A stretch of DNA of 64,000 nt from an uncultured candidate division WPS-2 bacterium (GCA_937927945.1 CALEYW010000087.1:19079-83078), one strand, 5' to 3'; shown: positions 43,857 to 53,502, numbered from the stretch's first letter. Notes: a model not told the origin generated them from the sequence alone. Numbers and translations: made by a program.

Positions 43857-45488
43857 CTAGAAGCCCGAGTAGACGCCGATCCCCTTCGTCGGGAGTGGGA
43901 CGAAGATGTGGTTGGTCACCGGATCGGCCGCGACGGAGTGGGCATTCGTCTCCGTCGGGACGTTCTGGATGAACGTCAGCGTGGCGGCATCGATCACGCC
44001 GAGGACCGGCGCCGGCGGGCCGCCGACGACTCCCGTCTTGGTCCAGGTGCGCGATGCCGTGTAGAACCGATTGTTCCCGGGGTTGAACCACAGTTCATCG
44101 GTGCCGCCGACTTCCGTGAACGTCTTGACCACTGCGCCGGTCGCGGCATCGAGCACGATCGTCGTCAGCGCGCCGCTCGGCGGGTCGCAGCCGATCAAGA
44201 GCTGATCGTTCAGCCCGACGGCCATGCCGGTTGGTGTGCAGTTCGTCAGCGGATACTGCGACTTGACCACGGGAGCCCGGGCGAGCACCGTCGCCGGGTC
44301 AATCGTATCGACCTCGCCGCCTGGGTTCGCCGGCGTGCTCACGACGTTGACGAAGAACAGTTTCGTTATGGGGTCGTACTGGCTCTGTTCGATGCCGCTT
44401 GCGCCGGTAAAGACGTAGTGCGCGAGCACCTCGTTCGTCGCGGTCGAGATGAACGTTACGAACGGCGGCGTATCCGCGTTGTTTGCGAAAGCGACGATCC
44501 CGTCGTCGGGATCGTACGATCCCTCGTCGGAGCGGAAGAGGTCGCCGGGGACGATCGCGGTGCTGATCGTCTTGGTGATCGCACGGGTCGAGACGTCGAC
44601 GACTTGCACCTGACTCTTCCCGTCTCCGACATAGACGGTGTTCGTTCCGGGAATCGGAACGACGCCGTCTGGTCCGGACGTCGCGTTGTTTCCGGTGAAG
44701 CCGACGAACCCGGGAATCTGGGCGACCAGCTTCGTGGAGTTCGTATTGACGACATCCAGACTGAAGTCGGTGCGGTCGGCGAGGTAGTATGCATGCTTCG
44801 ACGGGTCGACTGCGCTGATGTCAAAGCTCCAGCTTCCCGTCGCCGGCGGTACGTTCGGAACCGCGATCGTATCGATCGCGACCGTGCCGGACGGTGATGA
44901 CGCGTAGAACGTCACGACGTACTTCTTGCCGGCTTGCAACGTGATCGGGTTCGCGGTCGCAGCGAAGGTGATGGTCTGTCCCGACACCGCCGCCGGTCCT
45001 TCCGTGCGGAACTCTTGAGCCACGTTCGTGACCGTCGGATCGGAGATCGCGTAAAAGAAGCTGCGGCCGGTCGTCGGGATCGTCGCGGGCAGCGTCAGCG
45101 AGAATCCCGGGATTCCGGTGAAGGTGATCGTGATCGGAGTGACCAGTGTCACGTAGAAATAGAACGTCAGGGTGCCGCTTTGCGGGCTGCGCAGCGAGCT
45201 CTGCGCGTACGCACCATCGGGGGCGGTCGTGCTGGACGTCGCGGTCATCGTCGACGTGGCCGATGCGGCGGTCAGCGAAATCGCGCCCGTGATGCCGCCG
45301 GCCGGCGCTAAGTCGTGCGTCGATGACGTCGTCGAAGTGGTGAAGGTTGTGGATGCGGTGCTCTGTGTCGTGCCGGGTGCCTGTGCGGACGTCGTCGGCG
45401 TGACGGCACCAGTGCCGCCACCACCGCAAGCGCTCAAAGCGAACGCCGACAGAACGCAAGCTGCACGCACAAGTTGAAGACTCTGCAT
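43857..45488 (-). CDS. Secreted lipoprotein with YncE-like beta-propeller
   Basis: A 543-residue protein. Lipobox LSAFALSAC (Cys at about residue 21), then a Thr/Ser-rich low-complexity linker (about 25-75), an Ig-like beta-sandwich region (about 80-225) and seven-bladed YncE/NHL-type repeats (about 235-540: VYVGDGKSQVQVVDVSTRAI, FRSDEGSYDPDDGIVAFAN, LGVIDAATLTFIQNVPTE). It probably serves as a surface-exposed binding or scaffold protein. The start is ATG 45488 with GGAG nine bases upstream. Single gene, terminated by the convergent hairpin. Confidence 0.75.
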   Translation of the reverse strand: MQSLQLVRAACVLSAFALSACGGGGTGAVTPTTSAQAPGTTQSTASTTFTTSTTSSTHDLAPAGGITGAISLTAASATSTMTATSSTTAPDGAYAQSSLRSPQSGTLTFYFYVTLVTPITITFTGIPGFSLTLPATIPTTGRSFFYAISDPTVTNVAQEFRTEGPAAVSGQTITFAATANPITLQAGKKYVVTFYASSPSGTVAIDTIAVPNVPPATGSWSFDISAVDPSKHAYYLADRTDFSLDVVNTNSTKLVAQIPGFVGFTGNNATSGPDGVVPIPGTNTVYVGDGKSQVQVVDVSTRAITKTISTAIVPGDLFRSDEGSYDPDDGIVAFANNADTPPFVTFISTATNEVLAHYVFTGASGIEQSQYDPITKLFFVNVVSTPANPGGEVDTIDPATVLARAPVVKSQYPLTNCTPTGMAVGLNDQLLIGCDPPSGALTTIVLDAATGAVVKTFTEVGGTDELWFNPGNNRFYTASRTWTKTGVVGGPPAPVLGVIDAATLTFIQNVPTETNAHSVAADPVTNHIFVPLPTKGIGVYSGF

Positions 45489-45638
45489 GTGTGCACGCTC
45501 CATGATGCGACGAACGGTTCGCTCGTCGTGGTCAAACGCTAACACAAGCGAACTGCAAGCACAGTACGCATGCGCTCATTTCTCTAAGCGACAGGCGGCC
45601 GTGCGATCAGTTACACGGACCGAACGGCAACCTGCCCG

Positions 45639-46526
45639 CTATTGCTGCTGCTGTTCGTTTTCTTGGAATTGTTGTTGGGCGTGCGAGAGGGCGTCGACGG
45701 CGACGTCGACCGACATGATGCTGGAGGATGCGCCGGTGAAGACGCCGCGTACGGGACTGACGTCGCGGTAGTCGCGGCCGGTCGCGATGCGCACGAAGCT
45801 GTCGCCGATCCAGGTGTCGTTCGTCGGGTCGATACCGATCCAGCCGCGCGGCCCGAGATAGGCTTCCGCCCAGGCGTGCGATGCTTCGGCGCCGAGCGTT
45901 TCGCCGCTGCCGGAGTGGATGTAGCCGCTGACGTAGCGGGCAGGGATGCCCGCGCGGCGGCAGAGCGCGATCAGCACGTGCGCGAAGTCCTGGCACACGC
46001 CGGCGCGCAGCCGAACGGACTCCTCGACGGTCGCGTGGACGCTGGTCGTCGTCTTGTCGTACGTGAACTCGTCGTGCAGCGTATGCGAGGCGTGCTGGAA
46101 CCAGCCGACGACGTCATCGTCCGGGCCGGGCGTGCCGACTTGCTCCGCGAACGCGCCAAGACCGTTGCCGAAGGTGATGTAGCGGCTGCCGTGGAGGTAG
46201 TCGAAAAGCTCGTCGCGCTGCGGGTCGGCATCGACCAAGCTGCGCGGCAGCGGTTCGGGGGCGGTCGCGGCGCCGCGCGCCGTCACGACCTGCGAGCGGG
46301 CGATGACCTCGAGCATGGCGTGTTCGGGCAGGATCGCGAAGTGCTGGACGTCGTTGCCGAAGCGGTCCGCGTAGGAGAAGACGCGGGTCCGCGGCGACAC
46401 GCTCAGCTCGTATCGCGTGCAGTACTGCGAAGCGTCGCTGCGGGGCTGCAGATGAACGATCGTGTGGCTGTCGTGAACCGGTACGGGATAGTAGTAGCGC
46501 GTGCGGTGGGCGATCGTGTAGCGCAT
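45639..46526 (-). CDS. Transglutaminase-like cysteine peptidase
   Basis: A 295-residue protein with a beta-sandwich N-terminal domain (Bact_transglu_N-like, RYTIAHRTRYYYPVPV) and a transglutaminase core. The catalytic triad is visible in RLRAGVCQDFAHVLIAL (Cys), ASHAWAEAYLG (His) and WIGIDPTND (Asp). It is the last gene of the conserved CP-ATP-grasp / alpha-E / transglutaminase operon, in which it is thought to cut or remodel the peptide product. ATG 46526 overlaps the alpha-E stop by one base (TGATG). The C-terminus ends in a run of Gln. Confidence 0.9.
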   Translation of the reverse strand: MRYTIAHRTRYYYPVPVHDSHTIVHLQPRSDASQYCTRYELSVSPRTRVFSYADRFGNDVQHFAILPEHAMLEVIARSQVVTARGAATAPEPLPRSLVDADPQRDELFDYLHGSRYITFGNGLGAFAEQVGTPGPDDDVVGWFQHASHTLHDEFTYDKTTTSVHATVEESVRLRAGVCQDFAHVLIALCRRAGIPARYVSGYIHSGSGETLGAEASHAWAEAYLGPRGWIGIDPTNDTWIGDSFVRIATGRDYRDVSPVRGVFTGASSSIMSVDVAVDALSHAQQQFQENEQQQQ

Positions 46527-47443
46527 CAGCCGACCGGGACGCGCGGGAAGTAGGTCGAGACGATCGAGTGGCCGAGCTCGTCGAGCTCGGCGCACATGCG
46601 CGCGCCGAACTCATGACTGCCCTCGCGCGTCAGGTCGGCGGTCCCGGCGAAGTCCAGCGAGGCGCAGATGCGTCCCGACATGCGCTCGGCCGAATCGGCG
46701 AAGGCGCCGGTCGGCGCGCCGGAGAGCCGGTGCAGTGCGTGGTCGACCTCGCGCGCGCAGAAGCGCAGCGAGCGCGGAAAGTTCGCCGAGAGCGCGAGGA
46801 AGGCGAGCGAGTCGGCCGGATCGGACGACTGCCGCCGAGCGCGCGCGAACGGCGCGCTCGCGCAGCAGGCTTCGAGCACGAGCTGCCACACGTGCGGACC
46901 GTCGTCGGCGTCGATCTCGCGCAGCACGCGCGCCGTCATCCGCGCGCGCTCGATCGCGCGCCCGATCCGCAAGAACTCCCAGCCGTCGTCGTGGGCGAGC
47001 GTCGCGTCGCACAATCCGCCGAACGCCTGCGCGGTGTCGCGGACGCTGCGCAGGAACGACGACGCGCCGTCCGGACCGACCGCGCGCGGCGAGTGGGCTT
47101 CGACGAAGAGGTAGAGACCGTTGACGCACTCCCACACTTCGGTCGTCAGCTCGGCGCGAACGCCGATCGCATTCTGCCGGGCGATGCGCACGCATGCCGC
47201 GACCGAGAGGCGCGACTCGATTCCGAACACGACCTGCTCGATGGCGGTCGCCCGCGGCGAGATCCCGTGATCTTCGGGCGGATCGAAACCCGCGACGTTG
47301 TAGACCGAACGCCAGCGCTCGCCGGCGTCGGTGGCATGGTCGACCGCGCGCGTCGCGGTGACGTCGATCAGGCGGGCGAGGTCCTCGGCGCGCTCGACGT
47401 TGCGCGCCATCCAGTACAGCGATTCGGCGACACGGCTGAGCAT
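46526..47443 (-). CDS. Alpha-E domain protein
   Basis: A 305-residue all-helical protein that begins with the family signature MLSRVAESLYWMARNVERAEDLARLIDV. Its length is normal for the family. Alpha-E proteins are found in operons with circularly permuted ATP-grasp enzymes and transglutaminases and are thought to be part of a peptide-ligating complex; the exact chemistry is unknown. Its ATG overlaps the upstream ATP-grasp stop by one base (TGATG), and its own stop overlaps the transglutaminase start. Confidence 0.9.
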   Translation of the reverse strand: MLSRVAESLYWMARNVERAEDLARLIDVTATRAVDHATDAGERWRSVYNVAGFDPPEDHGISPRATAIEQVVFGIESRLSVAACVRIARQNAIGVRAELTTEVWECVNGLYLFVEAHSPRAVGPDGASSFLRSVRDTAQAFGGLCDATLAHDDGWEFLRIGRAIERARMTARVLREIDADDGPHVWQLVLEACCASAPFARARRQSSDPADSLAFLALSANFPRSLRFCAREVDHALHRLSGAPTGAFADSAERMSGRICASLDFAGTADLTREGSHEFGARMCAELDELGHSIVSTYFPRVPVG

Positions 47444-48906
47444 CAGTCGGGCAGAATCCAGGTGTCTTTCGAACCGCCGCCTTGCGAGGAGTTCACCACC
47501 AGCGACCCTTCGGTGAGCGCGACGCGCGTGAACGCCGCGGCCGGGATGTCGACCCGGTCGCCGGAGAGCAGCGCGAAGGGGCGCAGGTCGACGTGGCGCG
47601 GCGCGATCCCCTCGGCGGTGACCGTCGGATGCGCCGAGAGCGTGACGACGGGCTGCGCGATGAAGTCGCGCGGGTTGGCCCGGATCGCATCGCAGAACTC
47701 GGCCCGCATGGCCGCCGTGCTCTGGGGTCCCATCAGCATGCCGTAGCCGCCGGACGCCGACGTACGTTTCACCACCAGCGACTCGAGGTTGAGCAGAACG
47801 TGCTGGCGCTGCTTCGCGTCGGAGCAGTCGAACGTCGGCACGTTGGCGAGCGCGGGCTCCTCGCCGAGGTAGTAGCGGATCATCGCGGGGACGTACGGAT
47901 AGACCGCCTTGTCGTCGGCGACGCCCGTTCCCACCGCGTTCGCCAGGGTGACGTTGCCGGCGCGATACGCGTCGAAGAGGCCCGATACGCCGAGCGAGGA
48001 GTCCGCGCGGAAGTACAGGGGGTCGATGAAGTCGTCGTCGACCCGGCGGTAGATCACGTCGATGCGCCGCGGTCCGCGCGTCGTCTTCATGTAGACGAAG
48101 TTGTCGCGTACGATGAGGTCGTTCCCCTCGACGAGTTCCACACCCATCCGGCGCGCGAGCAGCGTGTGTTCGAAGTAGGCGCTGTTGTAGATGCCGGGGG
48201 TGAGGATCGCGATCGTCGGTTCTGTGACGTTGGCCGGCGCCGCCGCGAGGAGCGCGTCGCGCAGACGCTGCGGATAATCGTCGACCGGCAACGGATCGTA
48301 CCGGTCGAACAAGCGTGGAAAGGCGCGTTTGAGCACGTCGCGGTTCTCGAGGACGTACGAGATGCCGGACGGCGTGCGGACGTTGTCTTCGAGCACGAGG
48401 AACCTGCCCTCGGCGTCCCGGACGAGGTCGATGCCCGAGACGTGCACGTAGACGTCACGCGGCGGGCGCACGCCGATCGCTTCGCGTTCGTAGTGTTCCG
48501 ACGAGTAGACGAGCTCGCGCGGGATGATGCCGTCGCGCAGGATGCGTCCTTCGCCGTAGACGTCGAGCAGAAACGCGTTGAGCGCGCGGACGCGCTGCGT
48601 GATGCCGCGCGAGATCAGCGCCCAGTCGGCGGCCGGGATGATGCGCGGAATCAAATCGAACGGCAGGATTCGCTCGGTCCCGCGCGCGTCGGCGTAGACG
48701 GTGAACGTGACGCCGCGCTGCAGCAGCACCGTGTTGACCGTCGTGACCCGGTGGCGGAAGTCGGTCGACGAAATCGCGGCGAGCGTCGCGGCGAGCGCCG
48801 CATAATACGGCCGCGGGAGTCCGTCGGCATCGGCGAACTCGTCGAAGGCCGTCGCCGGGGCGTACCGGTCGAGGATCGAGCGCATCCCCGGCGGTTCAGA
48901 AGTCAT
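47443..48906 (-). CDS. Circularly permuted ATP-grasp protein
   Basis: A 487-residue CP_ATPgrasp_2 (DUF404/DUF407) protein. Landmarks: FDLIPRIIPAADW near residue 84, VLEDNVRTPSGISYVLENR (about 170), PYVPAMIRYYLGEEP, VVKRTSASGGYGMLMGP and the C-terminal QGGGSKDTWIL. It should form peptide or amide bonds using ATP, together with alpha-E and transglutaminase. It is the first gene of that operon. The start is ATG 48906; the TGA overlaps the alpha-E start. Known gene set, unknown product. Confidence 0.92.
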   Translation of the reverse strand: MTSEPPGMRSILDRYAPATAFDEFADADGLPRPYYAALAATLAAISSTDFRHRVTTVNTVLLQRGVTFTVYADARGTERILPFDLIPRIIPAADWALISRGITQRVRALNAFLLDVYGEGRILRDGIIPRELVYSSEHYEREAIGVRPPRDVYVHVSGIDLVRDAEGRFLVLEDNVRTPSGISYVLENRDVLKRAFPRLFDRYDPLPVDDYPQRLRDALLAAAPANVTEPTIAILTPGIYNSAYFEHTLLARRMGVELVEGNDLIVRDNFVYMKTTRGPRRIDVIYRRVDDDFIDPLYFRADSSLGVSGLFDAYRAGNVTLANAVGTGVADDKAVYPYVPAMIRYYLGEEPALANVPTFDCSDAKQRQHVLLNLESLVVKRTSASGGYGMLMGPQSTAAMRAEFCDAIRANPRDFIAQPVVTLSAHPTVTAEGIAPRHVDLRPFALLSGDRVDIPAAAFTRVALTEGSLVVNSSQGGGSKDTWILPD

Positions 48907-48963
48907 TGCGGACCTCCGTTCGCCAGATGGCCAACGGCCGCCCGGCCCCGCCCGGGCGAACCG

Positions 48964-51900
48964 CTACGAGGTCGGAACGGCCTGCGGCGCCTCCGGCAGC
49001 GGATGACCGCCGCTCGGCCGCCGGAACGACGGCGGCTTCGTCGCGAAGCGCGGCTCGATGTGCTTGGCGACCCACAAGTAGATCGTCGGCACGACGACGA
49101 GCGAGAGCAGCGTCGAGGTCAGCAAGCCGCCGATCACGACTGTGCCGAGCGGCGCTTGCGTCTGCGATCCGGCCTCGAGGCCGATAGCGATCGGCAGCAT
49201 GCCGCCGAGCGTCGCAAGCGTCGTCATCAGGATCGGGCGCAGGCGCATCGGGCCGGCATGCATCAGCGCGTCGCGCGCGTCCAGTCCTTCATCGCGCCGC
49301 AGCTGCTTGGTGAATTCGACGACTAGGATGGCGTTCTTCACGGCGATGCCGACGAGCATCAGCGAGCCGATGAACGCGGTGAGCCCGAAGGCGCGCTGCG
49401 TGATCCACAGCGACGCGATGATGCCGACGAGCGCGAACGGTACCGACATCATGATCACGAGCGGATCGAGGAACGACTCGAACTGCGAGGCCAGCAGCAT
49501 GTAGATCAGCGCGATCGCCAGGATCACGACCAGCGTCAGGTTGCGGAAGGTGTCGTTGTTCTGGGTGACCGACGGTCCGTATTGCCAGCGATAGCCCGCC
49601 GGGAGCGGATACGCGTTCATGACCCGCGTGACCGCGGAGAGCACGTCGCCGAGGTTGCCGCCGACGACCGGCGCATCGACGTCGACGCGGCGAGCTTTGT
49701 TCTGACGCGGAATCTGCGAGGGACCTGTGCCCAGCGTCAGCCGGGCGATGCCGGAGAGCGGCACCGCGTTGAGCGATTGCGACGACGGCGCGCTCGCCGT
49801 CGAACCGTTCCCGGTGCTCGCGACCGCAGTACCGCTGGTGGCGGCGGCCGCGTTCGGGATGATCAGCAGCGAGTTGAGCGCGTCGAGCGAGCGCCGCTGC
49901 GCGGGCGGCAACTGCACCAGAATCGGATATTGGGTGCCGTTCGTCTGCCAGTACGATGCGATCGTGCCGCTCGTCGCGGTGGAGATGATGTTCGCGACGT
50001 CGCCGGTCGAGAGGCCGAGCTGGGCGGCGATGCGGCGGTCGACGCTGATGTCGACCTCGGGCTGCGAGGGCGTGATGTTCGTGTCGGCGTTGGTGATGCC
50101 CGGGATCTTCTTGACCTGGCGTACCACGCCTTGACCCAGGTTGTAGAGCTTGATGATGTCCGGGCCGTACAGCTGGATCTCGACCGCGTCGGATCCTTGG
50201 CTGACCGTTTGCTGCACGATGTCGATGCTGCGCGCGAATGCCTGCGTTCCGACCAGCGCCCGGCGCATCGCCTGGAACTGCGCGCGCTCCTCCGGCGTGA
50301 AGTTTTGCGCCGCCGCGGAGGCGGAGGCGGAGGCGAAGGCAGCACGGCCGCGCGGGATCCCGCCGAGACGGCGCTGCCACTGGTTGACGAAGTCGTCGGC
50401 CGCGGACCCCTGGATATTCGGTTTGAGCGCGACCGCCAGCGATGCCTGGTTCGTCACGATGCGGGTGGTGCCGCCGGCGAACGCGGAACCAACCGAGTCG
50501 GCGACGTTGGCGACCCGCTTGTCGCGGCGCAGCGCGTCTTCGACGACGATCGCGATCCGGTTCGTCTCCGCGATCGACGTTCCGTTCGGCGCGCGCAAGT
50601 CGATGCGTATGTAGCTCGACGACGATGCCGGGAACGTTTCCGTCTTGACGACGCCGAGCTTGACGGCGGCGAAGGACAGGCCCAGCAGGACGACGCCGAT
50701 CCCCAAGACGAGGGCTGGTCGATCGATGGACGCCGCCAGCAGCCGCCGGTAGCCGCCCTCGACGCGTCCGTAGACGGCATCGAAGCCGGCGCTGAAACGC
50801 TGATACGCGTTACGTTGCGTCCCGTGGCCTTCCGCGGCGTGCACGGTTTGCGCGTCGAGCATGAAGCTGGAGAGCATCGGCACCGTCGTCGTCGCGACGA
50901 GCAGCGAGATCCCGACGCCGACGATGATGACGAGCGCGAACGGACCGAAGATCAGCCCCTGCAGGCCCGGGATGAGCAGCAGCGGCACGAACACGGTGAC
51001 GACGGTGACGGTCGAGGCCAAAACCGCTGTGAAGATCTGCGAGGTCGCATTGCGCGCGGCCTCGCGAGGCGATTCTCCCATCGCGAGGTGGCGATAGATG
51101 TTCTCGATGACGACGACGGCGTCGTCGACGATCAGCCCGACCGCCAGCGCCAGCCCGCCCAGCGTCATGATGTTGAGCGACTGGTGCAGCATGTAGGCTG
51201 CGAAGAACGTTCCCAGCACCGAAATCGGCAGCGAGACGGCGACGATCAACGTGGAACGCAGCGAGTGCAGGAACAGCAGGATGATCAGCACCGCCAGGAT
51301 CGCGCCGTACACGGCGGTGTGCTCGAGTGCGACGACCGCCGAATCGATGAAGCCCTGCTGATCGAAGACGACCCCGAAATGCATCGTCGGATAACGCTTC
51401 TGGAAGTCGGCGATCTTGGCATAGGCGCCCTGCGAGACGGCGATGACGTTCGCATCGGGCTGCGCGGTGATGGAGAGGGCGATCGACGGGACCCCGTCCA
51501 GGCGCGAGAACGACCGGAGCTCTTCGATGCCGTCGGTGACCTTCGCGACGTCGCGGATGTACACCGGGGCGCCGTTCTTGACGGTGAGCACCGTGTTCGC
51601 GATCTCGGCGGCGTTCTTGTAGAGCGCCGAAGCACGGATCGTGAACTCCTTGGGTCCGATCGCGATCAGCCCGGCGGGAGCGTCGACGTTCTCGTTCTTG
51701 ATCTTGTTGACGATCGCGTTCGTGTCGAGGTTGTAGCCGGCGAGTGCGTCGGCATTGGGCTCCACCATGATCGCGCGCTGCGCGCCGCCGAAGACGGTGA
51801 CCGATCCGACCCCCGCGACGCCGGCGAACTCGTCGGCGAGCTGGTTGTTGAAGAGGTCGTAGAGATCACGCATCGTCCGGTTGGTGTCGGTCACGGCCAG

Positions 51901-52326
51901 GCGCACGACCGGAATCGAGTTCGGGTCGGCTTTGATGACCTGCGGCTGCTGCAGGTTCGGATCGTTCGGCAGCTGGTTCGCCGCGCGCGCGACCTGCTGT
52001 TGGATGTCCGTCGCAGCGACGTTGATGTCGGTGCCGTACTTGAACGTCGCGCGCACGCTGGACTGTCCCTGGACCGAGTTCGACTGGAGAAAGTCGATCC
52101 CGGAGACGCGGCTGACCGCGTTTTCGAGCGGGCGGGTGACGGTCGCTTCCATCGTCTCCGGGGAGACGTTGCCGTAGTTCACCGTGACCGAGACCACCGG
52201 CGGCTGGAACGAGGGCAGCAGGGCGATCGGCAGCCTTGGGATCGCGAAGAGGCCCAATACGACGATGGCGGTCGCGATCATGGCGACCGTCACGCGGCGT
52301 GTTACAGCAAAATCGGCAATTGACAC
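48964..52326 (-). CDS. HAE1-type RND efflux permease
   Basis: A 1120-residue RND pump of the hydrophobe/amphiphile class: TM1 then LPIALLPSFQPPVVSVTVNYGNVSPETMEATVTRPLE, TM4 signature LAVGLIVDDAVVVIENIYRH, a proton-relay second block GIAVKNAILVVEFTKQLR, and a normal full set of porter and docking domains. No membrane-fusion or outer-membrane gene is next to it, so it must use partners encoded elsewhere, or those of the fused system 11 kb away. The start is GTG 52326, with GGAGA nine bases upstream; the longer frame overlaps the divergent rpsF promoter region. Confidence 0.92.
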   Translation of the reverse strand: MSIADFAVTRRVTVAMIATAIVVLGLFAIPRLPIALLPSFQPPVVSVTVNYGNVSPETMEATVTRPLENAVSRVSGIDFLQSNSVQGQSSVRATFKYGTDINVAATDIQQQVARAANQLPNDPNLQQPQVIKADPNSIPVVRLAVTDTNRTMRDLYDLFNNQLADEFAGVAGVGSVTVFGGAQRAIMVEPNADALAGYNLDTNAIVNKIKNENVDAPAGLIAIGPKEFTIRASALYKNAAEIANTVLTVKNGAPVYIRDVAKVTDGIEELRSFSRLDGVPSIALSITAQPDANVIAVSQGAYAKIADFQKRYPTMHFGVVFDQQGFIDSAVVALEHTAVYGAILAVLIILLFLHSLRSTLIVAVSLPISVLGTFFAAYMLHQSLNIMTLGGLALAVGLIVDDAVVVIENIYRHLAMGESPREAARNATSQIFTAVLASTVTVVTVFVPLLLIPGLQGLIFGPFALVIIVGVGISLLVATTTVPMLSSFMLDAQTVHAAEGHGTQRNAYQRFSAGFDAVYGRVEGGYRRLLAASIDRPALVLGIGVVLLGLSFAAVKLGVVKTETFPASSSSYIRIDLRAPNGTSIAETNRIAIVVEDALRRDKRVANVADSVGSAFAGGTTRIVTNQASLAVALKPNIQGSAADDFVNQWQRRLGGIPRGRAAFASASASAAAQNFTPEERAQFQAMRRALVGTQAFARSIDIVQQTVSQGSDAVEIQLYGPDIIKLYNLGQGVVRQVKKIPGITNADTNITPSQPEVDISVDRRIAAQLGLSTGDVANIISTATSGTIASYWQTNGTQYPILVQLPPAQRRSLDALNSLLIIPNAAAATSGTAVASTGNGSTASAPSSQSLNAVPLSGIARLTLGTGPSQIPRQNKARRVDVDAPVVGGNLGDVLSAVTRVMNAYPLPAGYRWQYGPSVTQNNDTFRNLTLVVILAIALIYMLLASQFESFLDPLVIMMSVPFALVGIIASLWITQRAFGLTAFIGSLMLVGIAVKNAILVVEFTKQLRRDEGLDARDALMHAGPMRLRPILMTTLATLGGMLPIAIGLEAGSQTQAPLGTVVIGGLLTSTLLSLVVVPTIYLWVAKHIEPRFATKPPSFRRPSGGHPLPEAPQAVPTS

Positions 52327-52419
52327 TCGGGAAAGTCTCCGTTCGGGCAAACCTCCGCCTAGGGTCGTGGAAAATGCTGAGAACGCGCAGGGACGCCGGG
52401 CCGACCTGCGTACCCGCCC

Positions 52420-52449
52420 TTGCCGGCCTCGTGCCGGGCGTGATACTAT
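52420..52449 (+). promoter_or_regulatory. Promoter of rpsF with secD-like core
   Basis: TTGCCG (52420-52425), 18-base spacer, TACTAT (52444-52449), then CCGGGGGTTCTCCC. From the -10 on, 20 of 21 bases are shared with the secD promoter at 12726-12746. The stretch can fold as CCGGG-loop-CCCGG at the mRNA 5' end. Confidence 0.65.
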
Positions 52450-52547
52450 CCGGGGGTTCTCCCGGAGTCTCCGAGGCTCTGGTGAGGTTTCCCGCTGCCC
52501 GGCCAAGCGCCGGGCCGCCGGCTCCGCCGGCGTCCAGAGAGGGTTCC

Positions 52548-52844
52548 ATGGCAGTCACCGATTACGAAGTCACCTATATCCTGCGTCCCAGCCTCGAAGA
52601 GACCGAGGTCGACGAGCGCGCCAACGCGCTGGCCGAGGACGTGAAGGCCCGCGGCGGAGAGCTGGTGGGCGAGCTCGAGAAGATGGGCAAGCGTCGCTTG
52701 GCGTACGAGATCGACGATGTCCGCGAGGGCTACTACGTCGTGATGAAATTTCGCGGCGAGCCCGACCAGGCGAAGGAGCTCGAGCGCCGGATGCGTCTGA
52801 ACGACACGATCCTGCGCGCGCTCGTCATCCGCCTCGACACCTGA
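52548..52844 (+). CDS. rpsF: 30S ribosomal protein S6
   Basis: A 98-residue S6: MAVTDYEVTYILRPSLEE at the start, MGKRRLAYEIDDVREGYYVVMKF in the middle, then RMRLNDTILRALVIRLD. S6 binds 16S rRNA with S18 in the small-subunit platform. ATG 52548 follows a GAGAGGG SD. The roughly 95-base leader is GC-rich with several small hairpins, which would fit autoregulation, but no canonical S6:S18 motif was proven here. It is followed by ssb; rpsR and rplI do not follow. Confidence 0.97.
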   Translation: MAVTDYEVTYILRPSLEETEVDERANALAEDVKARGGELVGELEKMGKRRLAYEIDDVREGYYVVMKFRGEPDQAKELERRMRLNDTILRALVIRLDT

Positions 52845-52849
52845 TCGCC

Positions 52850-52877
52850 GCGGAGTGCCAGGCACCTGGCACTCCGC
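52850..52877. repeat. 13-bp palindrome between rpsF and ssb
   Basis: GCGGAGTGCCAGG, CA, CCTGGCACTCCGC: a perfect inverted repeat with a two-base centre, six bases after the rpsF stop. It contains the GTGCCAGGCAC core seen as a dispersed palindrome in other genomes; only one copy was noticed in this window. No T-tract, so it is not a classic terminator; it may protect or partially terminate the rpsF message. Confidence 0.6.
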
Positions 52878-52961
52878 AGGCGTACGCTCCATCCCGTGAG
52901 GTGACCCTCTCCCTCACATGGCACCGCATACAACACCAAGCGAAATAAAGGAAGACGAGAG

Positions 52962-53411
52962 ATGGCGGGGAGCTTTAACAGAATTACGTTGGTCGGCAAC
53001 CTGACCCGCGACCCGGAGATCCGCTACGTCGGATCGGGCGCCGCGGTCACCAAGTTCACCCTCGCGGTGAACCGCCGTTCCAAGCAGCAAGAAGAGACCG
53101 ACTACATCGACTGCGTGGCGTGGGACAAACTCGCCGAGACCTGCAACACGTACCTGAAAAAGGGCATGTCGTGTTTGGTCGACGGTCGGCTGTCGATCCG
53201 CTCGTACGACGACAAAGACGGCAACAAGCGCAAAGCCACCGAGGTGGTGGTTAACACGATGCAGATGCTGGATCGTGCTAATCGCGGCGCGGGTGGGGAC
53301 GACGGCGGCGGAACCTACGAACGCGCACCGCGTACGCCGGCGGCTGCGGGTGCCGGCGGGAATTCGGGCGGGTCGTTCGATGACCAGCTTGAGGATGAGA
53401 TTCCGTTTTAG
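52962..53411 (+). CDS. ssb: Single-stranded DNA-binding protein
   Basis: A 149-residue SSB: OB-fold at about 1-105 (FNRITLVGNLTRDPEIRYV, TDYIDCVAWDKLAE, KGMSCLVDGRLSIRSYDDKDG), a Gly/Ala-rich linker and the acidic partner-binding tip ending DEIPF. ATG 52962 with an AAGGAAG SD. It coats single-stranded DNA in replication and repair and recruits helicases. It is the second gene of the rpsF operon and the last core gene before the accessory region. Confidence 0.97.
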   Translation: MAGSFNRITLVGNLTRDPEIRYVGSGAAVTKFTLAVNRRSKQQEETDYIDCVAWDKLAETCNTYLKKGMSCLVDGRLSIRSYDDKDGNKRKATEVVVNTMQMLDRANRGAGGDDGGGTYERAPRTPAAAGAGGNSGGSFDDQLEDEIPF

Positions 53412-53418
53412 GGCTGAC

Positions 53419-53454
53419 TCACCACGGCGACGCGAAAGTGCGTCGCCGTGGTGA
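53419..53454. other. 15-bp perfect hairpin after ssb
   Basis: TCACCACGGCGACGC pairs with GCGTCGCCGTGGTGA around GAAAGT. It starts eight bases after the ssb stop. A partial repeat of its arm (CGCCGTGGTGAAA) follows at about 53462-53474. It precedes the true terminator and may be an RNA-stabilising hairpin. Confidence 0.6.
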
Positions 53455-53502
53455 AATTCTGCGCCGTGGTGAAATGACTCACGGAGCTACGACTGGATGC
53501 TG

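Noticed and set aside
49582..52323. 913-codon plus-strand frame opposite the HAE1 RND pump
   Set aside because: Shadow in a GC-rich gene; composition (Asp/Arg/Gly-rich) is typical of antisense frames.
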